NCBI GenBank assembly: GCA_024998595.1
Contig: JACOEK010000008.1
Span: forward strand, 1 to 64,000
Reading direction: 5' to 3'
DNA from: Nitrospira sp.
GTDB lineage: Bacteria; Nitrospirota; Nitrospiria; Nitrospirales; Nitrospiraceae
DNA: 64,000 bases
In this document: positions 9,563-19,623 of the stretch, in pieces
Numbering within the stretch: the first letter of the stretch is position 1
Layout: every line of letters begins with the position of its first letter
The notes under the pieces: generated by a model
Told to the model about the DNA's origin: nothing
The model's input: only the letters and a program-made list of their open reading frames with translations
Database searches by the model: none
Translations under genes and position numbers: made by a program

Positions 9563-10868
9563 GCGTCTGCTGACCAGTTTTCAAAACATCTTCAAGATAC
9601 CTGAGCTGCGGACCCGCGTATTGTTCACGCTGGGGATGCTGATCGTCTATCGCGTCGGGGCTCACATTCCCACGCCAGGTATCAACGGGGAAGCTTTATC
9701 CGAATTCCTTCAGAAGCAAGGGGGCGCGCTTCTGGGATTCTTGGATATTTTCTCCGGCGGATCGCTATCGCGTTTGACTATTTTTGCGTTGGGCATCATG
9801 CCCTACATCAGCGCCTCGATTATTCTCCAGTTACTCACCGTCGTCATTCCCCATCTCTCAAAGCTGGCAAAAGAAGGTGAGCGCGGGCGTAAAAAGATCA
9901 TTCAGTATACGCGTTTCGGAACAATTGTCATTGCCTTGATTCAAGGATTCGGGATCGCTGTGGGTCTTGAGCAGATGAACCAAGGCGCTTTCGTGTTAAG
10001 TCCCGGATGGGGATTCCGATTCATGACGGTGATTACGTTGTGTGCCGGAACCGGGTTCCTCATGTGGCTTGGCGAGCAGATCACCGAACGCGGAATCGGC
10101 AACGGTATCTCACTAATTATTTTCGCCGGAATTGTCGCCCGGCTTCCCGCAGCCGTTGCTCAAACTTTTGATCTCTATAAGGTCGGTCAATTGAGCTTTC
10201 CGCTCTTGGTCGTCCTGACGGTGGTGATGTTCGGGGTCGTCGCGGCGATCGTCTTCCTTGAGAGCGGGCGTAGAAAAGTTCCCGTTCAGTATGCGAAGCG
10301 TGTCATTGGAAGAAGGGTCTATGGCGGCCAAAGTACCCATATCCCATTGAAGATTAACACGGCCGGGGTGATCCCCCCGATTTTTGCCTCTTCCATTATC
10401 GCCTTTCCCGCGACGATTGCTGGTTTTTTTGAGACTCCGTGGATTAAAGCGATTGGATCGCAACTCGCTCCAGGATCACTTCTCTACACGCTCATGTATG
10501 TCGGATTGATCGTGTTCTTTTGTTTTTTCTATACCGCAGTCGTGATGAATCCTGTTGATATGGCCGATAATCTCAAAAAATATGGGGGGTTTGTTCCTGG
10601 TATCAGACCGGGTCAACGAACCTCCGACTATATTTACTCGGTTCTCACGAAAATCACATTTGCCGGTGCCATTTACCTGGCCATTGTGTGCGTTATTCCT
10701 GAGTTTCTGATCTATAAGTTGAATATGCCGTTCTATTTTGGCGGCACGTCACTGTTGATCGTTATCGGCGTGGGATTGGACACCGCCCAACAAATTGAAT
10801 CTCACCTTTTAAACCGCAATTACGATGGATTCCTCCAAAAAGGAAAACTTCGAGGCAGAACGTCCTAG
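9555..10868 (+). CDS. secY: Protein translocase subunit SecY
   Basis: SecY (437 residues) is the channel of the Sec translocon in the inner membrane. About ten hydrophobic segments can be seen. The family blocks YRVGAHIPTPGIN, GIMPYISASIILQLL, GIGNGISLIIFAGI and the cytoplasmic loop YGGFVPGIRPGQRT are present. The start is GTG 9555, inside the end of rplO. Usual length. Confidence 0.97.
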   Translation: MFERLLTSFQNIFKIPELRTRVLFTLGMLIVYRVGAHIPTPGINGEALSEFLQKQGGALLGFLDIFSGGSLSRLTIFALGIMPYISASIILQLLTVVIPHLSKLAKEGERGRKKIIQYTRFGTIVIALIQGFGIAVGLEQMNQGAFVLSPGWGFRFMTVITLCAGTGFLMWLGEQITERGIGNGISLIIFAGIVARLPAAVAQTFDLYKVGQLSFPLLVVLTVVMFGVVAAIVFLESGRRKVPVQYAKRVIGRRVYGGQSTHIPLKINTAGVIPPIFASSIIAFPATIAGFFETPWIKAIGSQLAPGSLLYTLMYVGLIVFFCFFYTAVVMNPVDMADNLKKYGGFVPGIRPGQRTSDYIYSVLTKITFAGAIYLAIVCVIPEFLIYKLNMPFYFGGTSLLIVIGVGLDTAQQIESHLLNRNYDGFLQKGKLRGRTS

Positions 10869-10877
10869 GACCATTTC

Positions 10878-11534
10878 ATGCGACTCGTTTTTCTCGGAGC
10901 ACCAGGGGTAGGAAAGGGTACTCAAGCCGATCGGGTCACCGCTCAATTCGGGTGGCCTAAGATTTCTACCGGTGATCTGTTGCGCGAAGCAGTCCGGAAT
11001 CAAACAGAACTCGGTGTTGAAGCCAAAAAAAGCATGGACGCCGGGAAATTAGTGCCGGATAGCGTAGTCATTGGTATGGTACGTGAAAAATTATCCGCAT
11101 CTTCATGTCAGAACGGTTTTGTGTTGGATGGTTTTCCTCGAACGGTTCCCCAGGCTGAAGAATTACTCACTATCTTAACCTCTCGCGGTCTGAAGCTTGA
11201 TCAGGTCATTAACTTCAGGGTTTCTCGGCAGGATGTGGTCACACGTCTCAGCGGACGACGGAGCTGTCCAAAGTGCCAGAGCGTGTTTCATATCGAATTT
11301 GCCCCGCCGAAAGTCAGTGGGCAATGTGATCGATGTGGAGCTGCGTTGGTGCAACGGAGCGATGACAAGCCTGAAACTATTGAAGCTCGGTTAAAGGTTT
11401 ATGATGAGCAAACGACTCCGCTCATCGCCTATTACCAGGCCAAGCACCTCCTGAGCGATCTGGATGGTTCCGGTGAAATGCCCGTTGTCTACGGTAGGCT
11501 CTCCGCGGTGCTGCGCGGGCTCGGCGCTCAATGA
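10878..11534 (+). CDS. adk: Adenylate kinase, zinc LID type
   Basis: Converts ATP and AMP to two ADP in the cytoplasm. The P-loop GAPGVGKGT is at residues 8-16, with DGFPRT at 84-89. The LID carries four cysteines, C130-x2-C133 and C150-x2-C153, typical of zinc-stabilised adenylate kinases. It is 218 residues long and its TGA overlaps the ATG of map. Confidence 0.97.
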   Translation: MRLVFLGAPGVGKGTQADRVTAQFGWPKISTGDLLREAVRNQTELGVEAKKSMDAGKLVPDSVVIGMVREKLSASSCQNGFVLDGFPRTVPQAEELLTILTSRGLKLDQVINFRVSRQDVVTRLSGRRSCPKCQSVFHIEFAPPKVSGQCDRCGAALVQRSDDKPETIEARLKVYDEQTTPLIAYYQAKHLLSDLDGSGEMPVVYGRLSAVLRGLGAQ

Positions 11535-12286
11535 TTGTCTTCAAGACGCCGGATGAGGTGACGTTAATGGCGCAGGCCTCCCGAGTGGTGGCGGAAGTAT
11601 TAGCGCTGTTGAAGGGGAAAGTGGCGCCTGGTATTACGACCGAGGATTTGGATCGTATGGCGGAAGAGGCCATTCGTGGTCGAGGAGCCATCCCAGCCTT
11701 TAAAGGATATCGCAATTATCCTAAAACCCTCTGTGCATCCATTAATGAGCAGGTGGTTCACGGGATCCCGTCGAAACGGAAACTCAAAGAAGGCGACATT
11801 ATCGGCCTTGACTTGGGCGCTATAGTCTCCGGCTTCTATGGAGACTCCGCGGTGACGGTCCCGGTCGGGGCTGCCAGCTCCGAGGCGTTACGGCTGATAC
11901 AGGTGACCGAGGAAGCGATGTACCGGGGAATTGCGAAGGCGGTTGTCGGGAATCGCCTTTCGGATGTCTCCCATGCTATACAGACCCATGTCGAGCAGGC
12001 TGGTTTTGCTGTAGTGACGGAATTTGTCGGGCATGGTATAGGAAGGCAACTTCACGAGGAACCCCAAGTCCCGAATTATGGCAAGCCTGGACAGGGCCCA
12101 CGCCTCCAGGTCGGTATGGTATTGGCTATCGAACCAATGGTGAATATGGGGGGCAGTGCCGTTCGTATTCTGGAAGATCGGTGGACGGCGGTCACTCAAG
12201 ACGGCCGTTGGTCTGCTCATTTTGAGCACACGATCGCCATTCAACCGAATGGCCCGGCGAAGATTCTTTCACAACTGTCACACTAA
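11531..12286 (+). CDS. map: Methionine aminopeptidase, type I
   Basis: Removes the initiator methionine from nascent proteins. The metal ligands of type I enzymes are all visible: D94, D105, H168, E201 and E232, with substrate-binding H77. At 251 residues it is a simple catalytic domain with no N-terminal extension. It overlaps adk by four bases, as in many S10-spc-alpha clusters. Confidence 0.97.
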   Translation: MIVFKTPDEVTLMAQASRVVAEVLALLKGKVAPGITTEDLDRMAEEAIRGRGAIPAFKGYRNYPKTLCASINEQVVHGIPSKRKLKEGDIIGLDLGAIVSGFYGDSAVTVPVGAASSEALRLIQVTEEAMYRGIAKAVVGNRLSDVSHAIQTHVEQAGFAVVTEFVGHGIGRQLHEEPQVPNYGKPGQGPRLQVGMVLAIEPMVNMGGSAVRILEDRWTAVTQDGRWSAHFEHTIAIQPNGPAKILSQLSH

Positions 12287-12307
12287 GACGGGGAGGCGTA
12301 CCGATAC

Positions 12308-12526
12308 GTGCCAAAAGAAGATGTCATAGAAGTGACCGGCACGGTGGCTGAGACCCTCCCGAATGCGATGTTTCGCGTAGAGTTGGAAAACGGGCACCGA
12401 ATTTTGGCTCATATTTCCGGAAAAATGCGAATGCATTTCATCCGGATCCTTCCCGGCGATAAGGTGACGATTCAATTGTCGCCCTATGATTTGACAAGGG
12501 GCCGGATTACTTATCGCTTCAAGTAG
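12308..12526 (+). CDS. infA: Translation initiation factor IF-1
   Basis: IF-1 (72 residues) occupies the A site during initiation. It is a single S1-like OB fold: [20 protein letters not shown], then [20 protein letters not shown] and the terminal RGRITYRFK. The start is GTG 12308 behind GGGGAGGCG. Confidence 0.96.
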   Translation: MPKEDVIEVTGTVAETLPNAMFRVELENGHRILAHISGKMRMHFIRILPGDKVTIQLSPYDLTRGRITYRFK

Positions 12527-12544
12527 TGGAGAAATGGAATTGCT

Positions 12545-12658
12545 ATGAAGGTCAAGTCGTCAGTGAAGCCGATTTGTGCAAAGTGTAAAGTGGTCCGCCG
12601 GCGTGGGGTCGTTCGCGTATTATGCGCCAATCCCCGTCATAAACAACGACAGGGATGA
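12545..12658 (+). CDS. rpmJ: Ribosomal protein L36, zinc type
   Basis: A 37-residue protein read from ATG 12545 to TGA 12656-12658: it starts [20 protein letters not shown] and ends [10 protein letters not shown]11, C14, C27 and H32 form the zinc site of the C+ form of L36, the smallest large-subunit protein. It lies between infA and rpsM, its usual place. The 135 bases that follow hold no recognisable gene. Confidence 0.95.
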   Translation: MKVKSSVKPICAKCKVVRRRGVVRVLCANPRHKQRQG

Positions 12659-12793
12659 CCGAATGTGGGTTGCCTTGGCAAGGCTCGCCCGAGGGTTGGT
12701 AAGAGATCCGTCCGTAGAACAACGGCATGCGGTTTCTGGAGCGTTGCTGAGCCAGCTCATCGTACGATCAAGAAGAGGAATTAGGGGGTAATT

Positions 12794-13183
12794 ATGGCAC
12801 GTATTGCTGGCGTGGATTTGCCAAAGGACAAGCGAATCGAAATCGGGTTGACCTACGTCTTCGGGATTGGTCGCGTCGCTGCGCAGACGATTCTCAAGAA
12901 GGCCGGTGTTGATGGCTCCATTCGTGTGAAAGATGTCAGCGAAGACAAGATCATCAAGATTCGCGAAGTGATCGAGCGGGATTACCGCGTAGAAGGTGAC
13001 TTGCGCAAAGAAGTGTCGATGAATATCAAGCGTTTGGTGGATACCGGAACATTTCGTGGGCTTCGGCATCGCAAAGGGTTGCCTGTTCGCGGACAGCGAA
13101 CCAAAACGAATGCACGCACTCGTAAAGGAAGACGTTCGGGTGTGGGCAGCAAACCGCAGAAGCCCGCTGGTTCCAGAGCATAA
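12794..13183 (+). CDS. rpsM: Ribosomal protein S13
   Basis: S13 (129 residues) contacts the P-site tRNA and 50S bridges. It has [20 protein letters not shown], the helix-two-turn-helix segment, and the C-terminal [20 protein letters not shown] signature. Start ATG 12794 behind AGGGGGT. Confidence 0.97.
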   Translation: MARIAGVDLPKDKRIEIGLTYVFGIGRVAAQTILKKAGVDGSIRVKDVSEDKIIKIREVIERDYRVEGDLRKEVSMNIKRLVDTGTFRGLRHRKGLPVRGQRTKTNARTRKGRRSGVGSKPQKPAGSRA

Positions 13184-13224
13184 GAGTTTAGACCAAGCAG
13201 GCGCCACGCGCTGAGGGAGATTCT

Positions 13225-13608
13225 ATGAGTGTCAAGAAGGGGAAAAAGAAGGAACGGAAAATTGTCCAGAGCGGAGTGGCTCACGTTCAGGCATCGTTCA
13301 ATAATACGATCGTGACCATTACGGATATGAGCGGCAACACCGTCGTGTGGGCCAGCTCAGGCAATCAAGGGTTTAAGGGCTCACGCAAAAGCACCCCCTT
13401 TGCGGCTCAACGAGCCGGCGAGGCCGCGGCCAGAAAAGCCATGGAGAATGGCATGCGCCAGGTTGATGTCTATGTCAATGGTCCGGGAGCTGGACGAGAG
13501 TCTGCCATTCGTTCATTACAAAGTGCCGGATTGCGTATCAACTTGATCCGCGACGTGACGCCGATTCCTCACAACGGATGCCGGCCGCCAAAGCGTCGGC
13601 GGGTGTAG
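13225..13608 (+). CDS. rpsK: Ribosomal protein S11
   Basis: S11 (127 residues) forms the platform of the small subunit. Diagnostic blocks are [35 protein letters not shown] and the terminal [16 protein letters not shown]. Start ATG 13225 behind GAGGGAG. Confidence 0.97.
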   Translation: MSVKKGKKKERKIVQSGVAHVQASFNNTIVTITDMSGNTVVWASSGNQGFKGSRKSTPFAAQRAGEAAARKAMENGMRQVDVYVNGPGAGRESAIRSLQSAGLRINLIRDVTPIPHNGCRPPKRRRV

Positions 13609-13687
13609 AAGATCTGGGCATCCTCGCAGTAACGAAATATCTGATTCGGTTGTACTTGAGTTGTTGAGGTAGAGGAGGGGTAGTAGC

Positions 13688-14314
13688 GTGGCAAAATATA
13701 GTGGACCTGTCTGCCGCTTGTGCCGGAGAGAGGGCGAGAAGCTCTTTTTGAAGGGGTCTCGTTGTATGACCGAAAAGTGCGCAATTGAGCGCCGGAGTTA
13801 TCCTCCTGGGCAGCACGGTCAGGCGCGTCAACGGACGTCAGACTACAGTTTGCAGTTGCGTGAAAAGCAGAAGCTCAAGAGGATTTATGGCCTCCAGGAA
13901 TGCCAATTTCGAGGCATTTTTGAGCGAGCGGAGCGTCAGGCCGGCGTCACGGGCGATACGCTGCTGCGCCTCCTGGAATGTCGCTTGGACAATGTAGTGT
14001 ACCGGCTCGGCTTCGGTGCCTCCCGAAAAGAGGCCCGGCAATTGGTCAATCATGGTCACTTGATGATCAATGGCCGCAAAGTGAAGGCGCCCGGTGCTCT
14101 CGTCAAGGCTGGTGATTCCATCGAGGTCCGGCAAAAGAGCCGTGAATTGATCCCGATTCAAGGGGCGCTTGCGGCTGTGGACGGTCGTGGCATTCCTGAA
14201 TGGCTCGAGCTGGACAGGGCTGGCTGCAAGGGGACTATTCGGTCCTTGCCGACCAAGGAGCATATTGTATTGCCCGTAAATGAGCAGATGGTCGTCGAAC
14301 TGTATTCGCGCTAG
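13688..14314 (+). CDS. rpsD: Ribosomal protein S4, zinc-binding type
   Basis: S4 (208 residues) initiates 16S rRNA folding. The N-terminus has C9-x2-C12 and C26-x4-C31, matching the zinc site of Thermus S4. The S4 RNA-binding domain follows at about residues 97-160 (RLDNVVYRLGFGASRKEARQ, then LVNHGHLMINGRKV). GTG start at 13688 behind GAGGAGGGG. Confidence 0.96.
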   Translation: MAKYSGPVCRLCRREGEKLFLKGSRCMTEKCAIERRSYPPGQHGQARQRTSDYSLQLREKQKLKRIYGLQECQFRGIFERAERQAGVTGDTLLRLLECRLDNVVYRLGFGASRKEARQLVNHGHLMINGRKVKAPGALVKAGDSIEVRQKSRELIPIQGALAAVDGRGIPEWLELDRAGCKGTIRSLPTKEHIVLPVNEQMVVELYSR

Positions 14315-14396
14315 ACATACATGGTTGGCGAGCCATTGCTGCACCAATCATGGTTGAACGATATATGGGCATACACGAGTTAATGAAGGGGGAGTC

Positions 14397-15398
14397 ATGA
14401 TTAAAGCGATGAAAGACTTTCAGATCCCCATGCGGGTGGAAGTCGACAAGGACACTCTTTCCCCGACATTCGGAAGATTTACGACTGAGGCATTTGAGCG
14501 AGGATTCGGAACCACGGTAGGAAACTCCTTGCGCCGGGTATTGCTGTCCTCTTTGACAGGGGCTGCGGTCACCACGGTCAAGATCGAAGGCGTGCTACAC
14601 GAGTTCTCCACGATTCCGGGCGTGACCGAAGACGTGACCTCGATTATTTTGAATGTGAAGAGCCTCCGGTTGGCGCTTCAGGGTGACAAACCGAAGACCA
14701 TCCGTCTCAAGAAAAAGGGGCCAGGGGAAGCCAAAGGTTCCGATATCACCCACGATGGAGACGTCACGATTCTCACGCCTGATTTGCACATTGCGACGTT
14801 GGACAAAGATGCTGCGCTTGATATGGAAATGACCATCAAGCACGGCCGTGGCTTTGTGCCCGCTGAGCGCAATAAGGAAGAAGGGTTGCCGATCGGCGTG
14901 ATTGCCATCGACTCGATTTTCTCTCCTATCAAGCGGGTGAACTTCCACGTTGAAAATGCGCGTGTCGGTCGAATGACGGACTATGACAAATTAACGCTGG
15001 AAATTTGGACAGACGGTACGATTTCTCCGCGCGATGCCTTGTCCAACGCGGCAGGAATTCTTCGGGAACATCTGGATATCTTCATCAATCCTGAAGAGCG
15101 TTCTGATGCGAAGCCATCGGCCGGTAGCGAAGATCTGTCGGACGAAGTGAATAAGAATCTCTATCGAAGCGTCAATGAATTGGAATTGTCGGTTCGTGCG
15201 GCCAATTGCCTCAAGAACGCCAATATCAAGACGATCGCCGATTTGGTGCAAAAGACTGAAGCGGAGATGTTGAAGACCAAGAATTTCGGGAAGAAATCGC
15301 TCAATGAAATCAAGGAAATCCTGACCGAAATGGGACTGAGCCTTGGAATGAAAGTCGACGCCTTGCCGTCAGGCGACGCGGGCGTACGTTCAGAGTAA
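14397..15398 (+). CDS. rpoA: RNA polymerase alpha subunit
   Basis: Alpha subunit (333 residues). The N-terminal domain, which dimerises and binds beta and beta', contains [20 protein letters not shown]. After an acidic linker around residues 235-255, the C-terminal domain, which contacts promoter DNA and activators, has [18 protein letters not shown] and [19 protein letters not shown]. Start ATG 14397 behind GGGGG. Confidence 0.97.
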   Translation: MIKAMKDFQIPMRVEVDKDTLSPTFGRFTTEAFERGFGTTVGNSLRRVLLSSLTGAAVTTVKIEGVLHEFSTIPGVTEDVTSIILNVKSLRLALQGDKPKTIRLKKKGPGEAKGSDITHDGDVTILTPDLHIATLDKDAALDMEMTIKHGRGFVPAERNKEEGLPIGVIAIDSIFSPIKRVNFHVENARVGRMTDYDKLTLEIWTDGTISPRDALSNAAGILREHLDIFINPEERSDAKPSAGSEDLSDEVNKNLYRSVNELELSVRAANCLKNANIKTIADLVQKTEAEMLKTKNFGKKSLNEIKEILTEMGLSLGMKVDALPSGDAGVRSE

Positions 15399-15416
15399 GA
15401 AAGGAACAGGACTACC

Positions 15417-15863
15417 GTGCGCCACAAAAAGAAGGGTCGACAGCTCGGACGTCAAACCAAACACCGATGGGCTCTGTTCCGGAGTCTCGTGACTTCGTTG
15501 TTGGAGCATGAGCGCATCGAAACGACGGAAGCCAAGGCCAAGGAAATCCGTGGCTTTACTGATCGAATGATCTCCCTTGGCAAAGAGGGCAGCTTGCCTG
15601 CTCGCCGTCGCGCTCTGAGCTTCTTGCGAAGCAAAGACGTGGTGTCGAAATTATTCAGCGATGTTGCGTCACGATTTCAAAATCGTCCGGGAGGCTACAC
15701 GCGTATCATCAGAACTCGTCGTCGGATCGGAGATGCCGCTGAGATGGTTGCCATTGAATTGGTGACCAGACCGGAGAAGCCGAAGGCGGTACCTTCCACC
15801 GAGACTGCGGTGGCGGAGAAAAAAGAGTCGACAGAAAAAAGTTCTGCCCCTGCAGAAAGCTAA
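15417..15863 (+). CDS. rplQ: Ribosomal protein L17 with C-terminal tail
   Basis: L17 lies near the tunnel exit. The family blocks [20 protein letters not shown] and the [20 protein letters not shown] segment near residues 96-115 are present. At 148 residues it is about 25-30 longer than usual; the extra C-terminal part is rich in Glu, Lys, Ser and Ala and probably disordered. GTG start at 15417 after AAAGGAA. It is the last gene of the ribosomal cluster. Confidence 0.95.
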   Translation: MRHKKKGRQLGRQTKHRWALFRSLVTSLLEHERIETTEAKAKEIRGFTDRMISLGKEGSLPARRRALSFLRSKDVVSKLFSDVASRFQNRPGGYTRIIRTRRRIGDAAEMVAIELVTRPEKPKAVPSTETAVAEKKESTEKSSAPAES

Positions 15864-15870
15864 GTGCGAG

Positions 15871-15904
15871 AATGCCACGACGACGTAAGAGTCGTCGTGG
15901 CATT
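15871..15904 (+). terminator. Hairpin closing the ribosomal cluster
   Basis: A perfect 14-bp inverted repeat (15871-15884 with 15891-15904) with a six-base loop, starting eight bases after the rplQ stop. There is no clean T run behind it, only a pyrimidine-rich stretch, so it may stabilise the mRNA 3' end or act as a weak intrinsic terminator. Confidence 0.7.
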
Positions 15905-15972
15905 CGATCCTTCCTCACCGTTCTTCCCGTTGCAATTCACATCATTTTCCTAGGCCATACTCAGTCTGTTTG

Positions 15973-16001
15973 TTTACTTGGCTTCGGTGGAATGCTACTA
16001 T
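15973..16001 (+). promoter_or_regulatory. Candidate sigma-70 promoter of the lpt operon
   Basis: TTTACT (15973-15978), 17-base spacer, TACTAT (15996-16001), with TGC just before the -10 box as in extended -10 promoters. It lies 50 bases before lptC and after the terminator-like hairpin. The -35 box is a poor match, so this is tentative. Confidence 0.45.
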
Positions 16002-16052
16002 CATGCCACCGGCTCTGACCTGGGAAGCTCTTTAAATTAGGGGCTTTTTTCC

Positions 16053-16625
16053 ATGTGGGAACGTTGGGTTCGGCGAGGTCTTCTAGCTTTCAGCGTGGTT
16101 CTTGCGGCATTTCTTGGCTATTTGCTCATCACACGCTCCAATCCTGGTTCTTCCTCACGGTCGGTCGCCCCGGTCACTGCCGAGTCTGCCGATGCGCGTA
16201 TTCAGGATTTTACCTTCACCCAGACCAAGGGCGATCTCGTTCAGTGGAAAGTACAGGCTGAACAAGCTCGTCTCTATGAGAAGGAGAGCCGGGCCGTCCT
16301 GAGCAACGTCCAGATAACTCTCTACGGAGTGCAGGGAAAAGAACTGACCTTGTCCGGCGATGAGGGAACGTTGGACACCCAAACGAAAAACTTTCAATTG
16401 TCGAATAGATCCACGCCAATTGTAGTTGAGACTCAAAGTGGCTATACCATTCAGACAAATCACCTCGTATGGACTGATGCACGGCATGAAATTCAAACTC
16501 CGGACCATGTCACTATTCAGGGGCATGGATTGCAAGTCACCGGCAGAGGGTTGCTGGGGAAGATGGATACGGAGGAATTCCAGGTCCTTGACGACGTGCA
16601 TGTGGATGTCGTGCCTGCTTCTTAG
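16053..16625 (+). CDS. lptC: LPS export periplasmic bridge protein LptC
   Basis: LptC (190 residues) is anchored in the inner membrane and passes lipopolysaccharide from LptB2FG to LptA. One N-terminal membrane helix is seen at about residues 8-27 (LLAFSVVLAAFLGYLLI), followed by a periplasmic beta-jellyroll region with the family-like ARIQDFTFTQTKGDLVQWKV. Its 3' end overlaps lptA. The identification rests on this pattern and on the lptC-lptA-lptB order. Confidence 0.88.
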   Translation: MWERWVRRGLLAFSVVLAAFLGYLLITRSNPGSSSRSVAPVTAESADARIQDFTFTQTKGDLVQWKVQAEQARLYEKESRAVLSNVQITLYGVQGKELTLSGDEGTLDTQTKNFQLSNRSTPIVVETQSGYTIQTNHLVWTDARHEIQTPDHVTIQGHGLQVTGRGLLGKMDTEEFQVLDDVHVDVVPAS

Positions 16626-17199
16626 TGGCGAGGCGGTGCTGGGCACCCAACACGCGTATGCGGCAGAGCCGCGTGCGGCCAAAGAGTCTCCGGCCAATTC
16701 TGCCCCTACCACGATTACGTCTCGGACTATGACGGTCAACAATCAAGAAAACACAGCGATTTTTGACGGAGCCGTCGTCTTGACGCGTGGGCTGTTGGTT
16801 GTGCATTCGGACCACATGGTGGTGTCCTTCCATCCGAGCCGCAATGGCGCCGATTCGAAGGACTCAGGTGGAACGACAAAATCAAAGAATCTCACGAGCC
16901 CGACGACAGCCGAGGCGAAGGAGCGGGACTCAACACCTGCTGTGTCCGAGCGCAGTATTCGCATGGTTGAAGCGACAGGTCGAGTCAACATTAAGAAAGA
17001 AGACGGCCAAGCCACCTGCCAGAAAGCTGTGTATTATGAGGACCAGAAGAAAATCGTCCTCACGGGCGAGCCGGTTGCCTGGCAAAAGGGTACTCGTGTG
17101 TCAGGCAAGCGGATCATTATGTTTCTGGACGAAGACCGAAGCGTGGTCGAAGGCGACTCCCAGGTCATTATCGAGGGTGAAGGCGGTGGCAAGCGGTGA
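16600..17199 (+). CDS. lptA: LPS transport periplasmic protein LptA
   Basis: LptA polymerises into the periplasmic bridge for lipopolysaccharide. From ATG 16600 (or 16606) the protein is about 199 residues with a signal peptide ending AYA before AEPRA. An OstA-like beta domain follows ([19 protein letters not shown]). An insertion rich in Ser, Thr, Lys and Glu lies at about residues 84-120. The start is chosen because it supplies the signal peptide; no strong ribosome-binding site is seen, and coupling to lptC, which it overlaps by about 26 bases, is likely. Confidence 0.85.
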   Translation: MWMSCLLLSGEAVLGTQHAYAAEPRAAKESPANSAPTTITSRTMTVNNQENTAIFDGAVVLTRGLLVVHSDHMVVSFHPSRNGADSKDSGGTTKSKNLTSPTTAEAKERDSTPAVSERSIRMVEATGRVNIKKEDGQATCQKAVYYEDQKKIVLTGEPVAWQKGTRVSGKRIIMFLDEDRSVVEGDSQVIIEGEGGGKR

Positions 17200-17981
17200 T
17201 CGAGACCAAGTCAGTCACACAGGCGCCAAGAGAGGGCTTGGCGGATCAAGCCGGTACAGTAGATCGCCTGGCGGCCAGTGGATTGGTGAAGAGTTTTCGC
17301 GGCCGAAAAGTCGTCAAAGGCGTGTCTCTCGATGTGCAGGCCGGCGAGGTCGTTGGACTGTTAGGGCCGAACGGCGCCGGGAAGACCACGATTTTCGATA
17401 TGATGGTGGGGCTCTGTCAGCCGGATGAGGGCCAGATTGCCTTGAGCGGCAACGACATCACCGATCTACCCATGTATAAGCGGGCGCGGCGGGGAATTGG
17501 GTATCTACCCCAAGAGTCGTCGGTCTTTCGTCGACTGTCGGTGGAACACAATATCCTTGCGATTCTCGAGATGCTAGGCTATTCGAGAAGTGAGCGGATG
17601 GAGCGGGTGGAAACATTACTGAAAGAGTTGGATCTGGTGCATATTCGGAAAAGTAAGGCGTATGCCTTGTCGGGAGGAGAGCGCCGGCGTCTGGAGATTA
17701 CGCGTGCGCTGGCAACAAGTCCGCTCTTCATGCTGTTAGATGAACCCTTTGCCGGCATCGATCCGATTGCGGTCGCGGATATTCAGCAAATCATCATTCG
17801 ATTGAAGCAACGACATATCGGGGTGTTGATTACCGATCACAATGTGAGGGAAACCCTATCGATTACGGATCGAGCCTACATCATCAATGAAGGCACGATA
17901 TTGGAAACCGGTCCACCCGGCGTGATCGAGAAAAGTGAAATGGCCCGGGCGGTGTATTTGGGCGAAGGATTTCGCCTGTAG
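17196..17981 (+). CDS. lptB: LPS export ABC transporter ATPase LptB
   Basis: ATPase (261 residues) powering LPS extraction from the inner membrane. Walker A GPNGAGKT at 57-64, signature LSGGE at 158-162, Walker B FMLLDEP at 178-184 and switch histidine H215. [18 protein letters not shown] is typical of LptB. The GTG start overlaps the lptA stop in a GTGA junction. About 25 residues of N-terminal extension precede the ATPase fold, so an internal start is possible. Confidence 0.95.
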   Translation: MIETKSVTQAPREGLADQAGTVDRLAASGLVKSFRGRKVVKGVSLDVQAGEVVGLLGPNGAGKTTIFDMMVGLCQPDEGQIALSGNDITDLPMYKRARRGIGYLPQESSVFRRLSVEHNILAILEMLGYSRSERMERVETLLKELDLVHIRKSKAYALSGGERRRLEITRALATSPLFMLLDEPFAGIDPIAVADIQQIIIRLKQRHIGVLITDHNVRETLSITDRAYIINEGTILETGPPGVIEKSEMARAVYLGEGFRL

Positions 17982-17999
17982 CAGGCGGGGAGTGGGGCG

Positions 18000-19517
18000 A
18001 TGAAGCTGCGACTGGATCTTCGGCTGAGTCAAAAACTGATCATGACGCCGCAATTGCAGCAGGCGATCAAGTTGTTGCAATTGTCCCGCTTGGAGCTTCA
18101 GCAAAGTCTGCAACAGCACCTCATGGAAAATCCTCTGCTGGACGAATTGGTTGCGGAAACCGAAGAGAGCGAGGAAACCGCGGCCACAGAGCGTGAACAA
18201 CCGGATACCGCGACCACTGTGGCTGCCGAGACCCGTGGGGAAGGCGATGACAAACCGGCGGAGAGCGGAGAAAATGCCGAAGAATTTTCCGCTTCGACCT
18301 GGGAAGACTACTTCGATACCGATATGCGCCGCGGCGAGACCGAATACAGCTCCTCGTCCAAGGAAGAATTTCCGTCCTATGAGCAGACCGTCGCGAAATC
18401 GACCTCGTTGGAAGATCACCTTGTCTGGCAGTTGTCCTTGTCTGGCTTATCCGATCGCGAGAAGGCCATCGGCCGCCTGATCATCGGGAATTTGGACGAT
18501 GACGGATATCTTCGGATGACATTGGAAGAACTGGTGGCGGGATCCGAATATTCCGTGGCGGAAGCTGAATCGGTGCTGAAAGACGTCCAAGGTTTTGATC
18601 CGAACGGCGTTGCGGCAAGAGACTTGTCCGAATGCCTACTGCTTCAACTCAAGTTTTTGGGACGGAGCCAATTGGGCTCTTTGGGATCGCGGCCAGGGGT
18701 GCTCAAAGGGTCGGTGCTGGAAGCCATCGTCCTTCACCATCTGAAGGATCTGGAGAAGAAGCAATATAATCGCATCGCCAAGGCATTGAATATTTCCATG
18801 GACGATGTGTTCGAGGCGACTCGAATCATCGAAGGCTTGGAGCCGAAGCCTGGGCGTCCGTTCTCCAACACGCAGAATTACGCGATTGTGCCGGACGTCT
18901 TCGTCGTCAAGAACGAAGGGGTGTGGGAAGTCTTGCTCAATGACGACGGCCTGCCGCGCATGAGGATCAGCCCGTACTATAAGCAACTAATGTCATCAGG
19001 GCAGTCAGGCTCGGCTGAGACGAAGGCGTATTTGGATGACAAGCTCCGCGCCGCGCAGTGGGTGATCCGGAGCATTGAACAGCGTAATAAGACGATTGTC
19101 AAAGTCGTCTCGAGCATCGTGAAGTTTCAAGAAGGTTTCTTTGAGCAGGGGATTCAGCATTTGAAACCATTGGTTCTGAAACAAGTGGCTGAAGATATCG
19201 GGATGCATGAATCCACGATCAGTCGGGTTACGGCCAATAAGTACATGTATTGTCCGCAGGGGATGTTGGAGCTGAAGTTTTTCTTCAACGCCGGACTTCA
19301 ACGCGCCGATCAGCCGACGGATATGCTTTCATCACTGACCGTCCGGGAAATGATCCGGCAAATGGTCGCGGCCGAAGATGCTCGCAAACCGCTCAAGGAT
19401 GAAGAGATTGCCGCGCGACTACGGATCCAGCAAGTGTTAATCGCCCGCCGGACCGTAGCGAAATATCGCGCGGAGGACAATATTCCCTCTGCCACGCAAC
19501 GGCGGAAGTTTTTTTGA
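18000..19517 (+). CDS. rpoN: RNA polymerase sigma-54 factor
   Basis: Sigma-54 (505 residues) directs transcription that needs AAA+ activators, often for nitrogen genes. The glutamine- and leucine-rich activator-binding region I is at residues 1-45 (LIMTPQLQQAIKLLQLSRLE). An acidic region follows, then the core-binding domain, the helix-turn-helix (MHESTISRVTANKYM) and the RpoN box ARRTVAKYR at about 482-490. It follows lptB by 18 bases, as in many Gram-negative bacteria. Confidence 0.97.
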   Translation: MKLRLDLRLSQKLIMTPQLQQAIKLLQLSRLELQQSLQQHLMENPLLDELVAETEESEETAATEREQPDTATTVAAETRGEGDDKPAESGENAEEFSASTWEDYFDTDMRRGETEYSSSSKEEFPSYEQTVAKSTSLEDHLVWQLSLSGLSDREKAIGRLIIGNLDDDGYLRMTLEELVAGSEYSVAEAESVLKDVQGFDPNGVAARDLSECLLLQLKFLGRSQLGSLGSRPGVLKGSVLEAIVLHHLKDLEKKQYNRIAKALNISMDDVFEATRIIEGLEPKPGRPFSNTQNYAIVPDVFVVKNEGVWEVLLNDDGLPRMRISPYYKQLMSSGQSGSAETKAYLDDKLRAAQWVIRSIEQRNKTIVKVVSSIVKFQEGFFEQGIQHLKPLVLKQVAEDIGMHESTISRVTANKYMYCPQGMLELKFFFNAGLQRADQPTDMLSSLTVREMIRQMVAAEDARKPLKDEEIAARLRIQQVLIARRTVAKYRAEDNIPSATQRRKFF

Positions 19518-19623
19518 GGTGCGCGAAGTCTGACACCATGGAGACGGCTCTGTGGCGGTACAACAATCGTCGCGACGGGCGTGAACGCGGAGTCGTGTTC
19601 GGGGCCCGAGAAACGAGGATGGC

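Noticed and set aside
12659-12793. A gene in the 135-base gap between rpmJ and rpsM
   Set aside because: The open frame crossing it (12576-12791) is out of frame with rpmJ and has no recognisable product; I see only the rpsM ribosome-binding site.
15905-16052. tRNA or small RNA gene between rplQ and lptC
   Set aside because: No cloverleaf or second stable hairpin; only a promoter-like sequence is visible.
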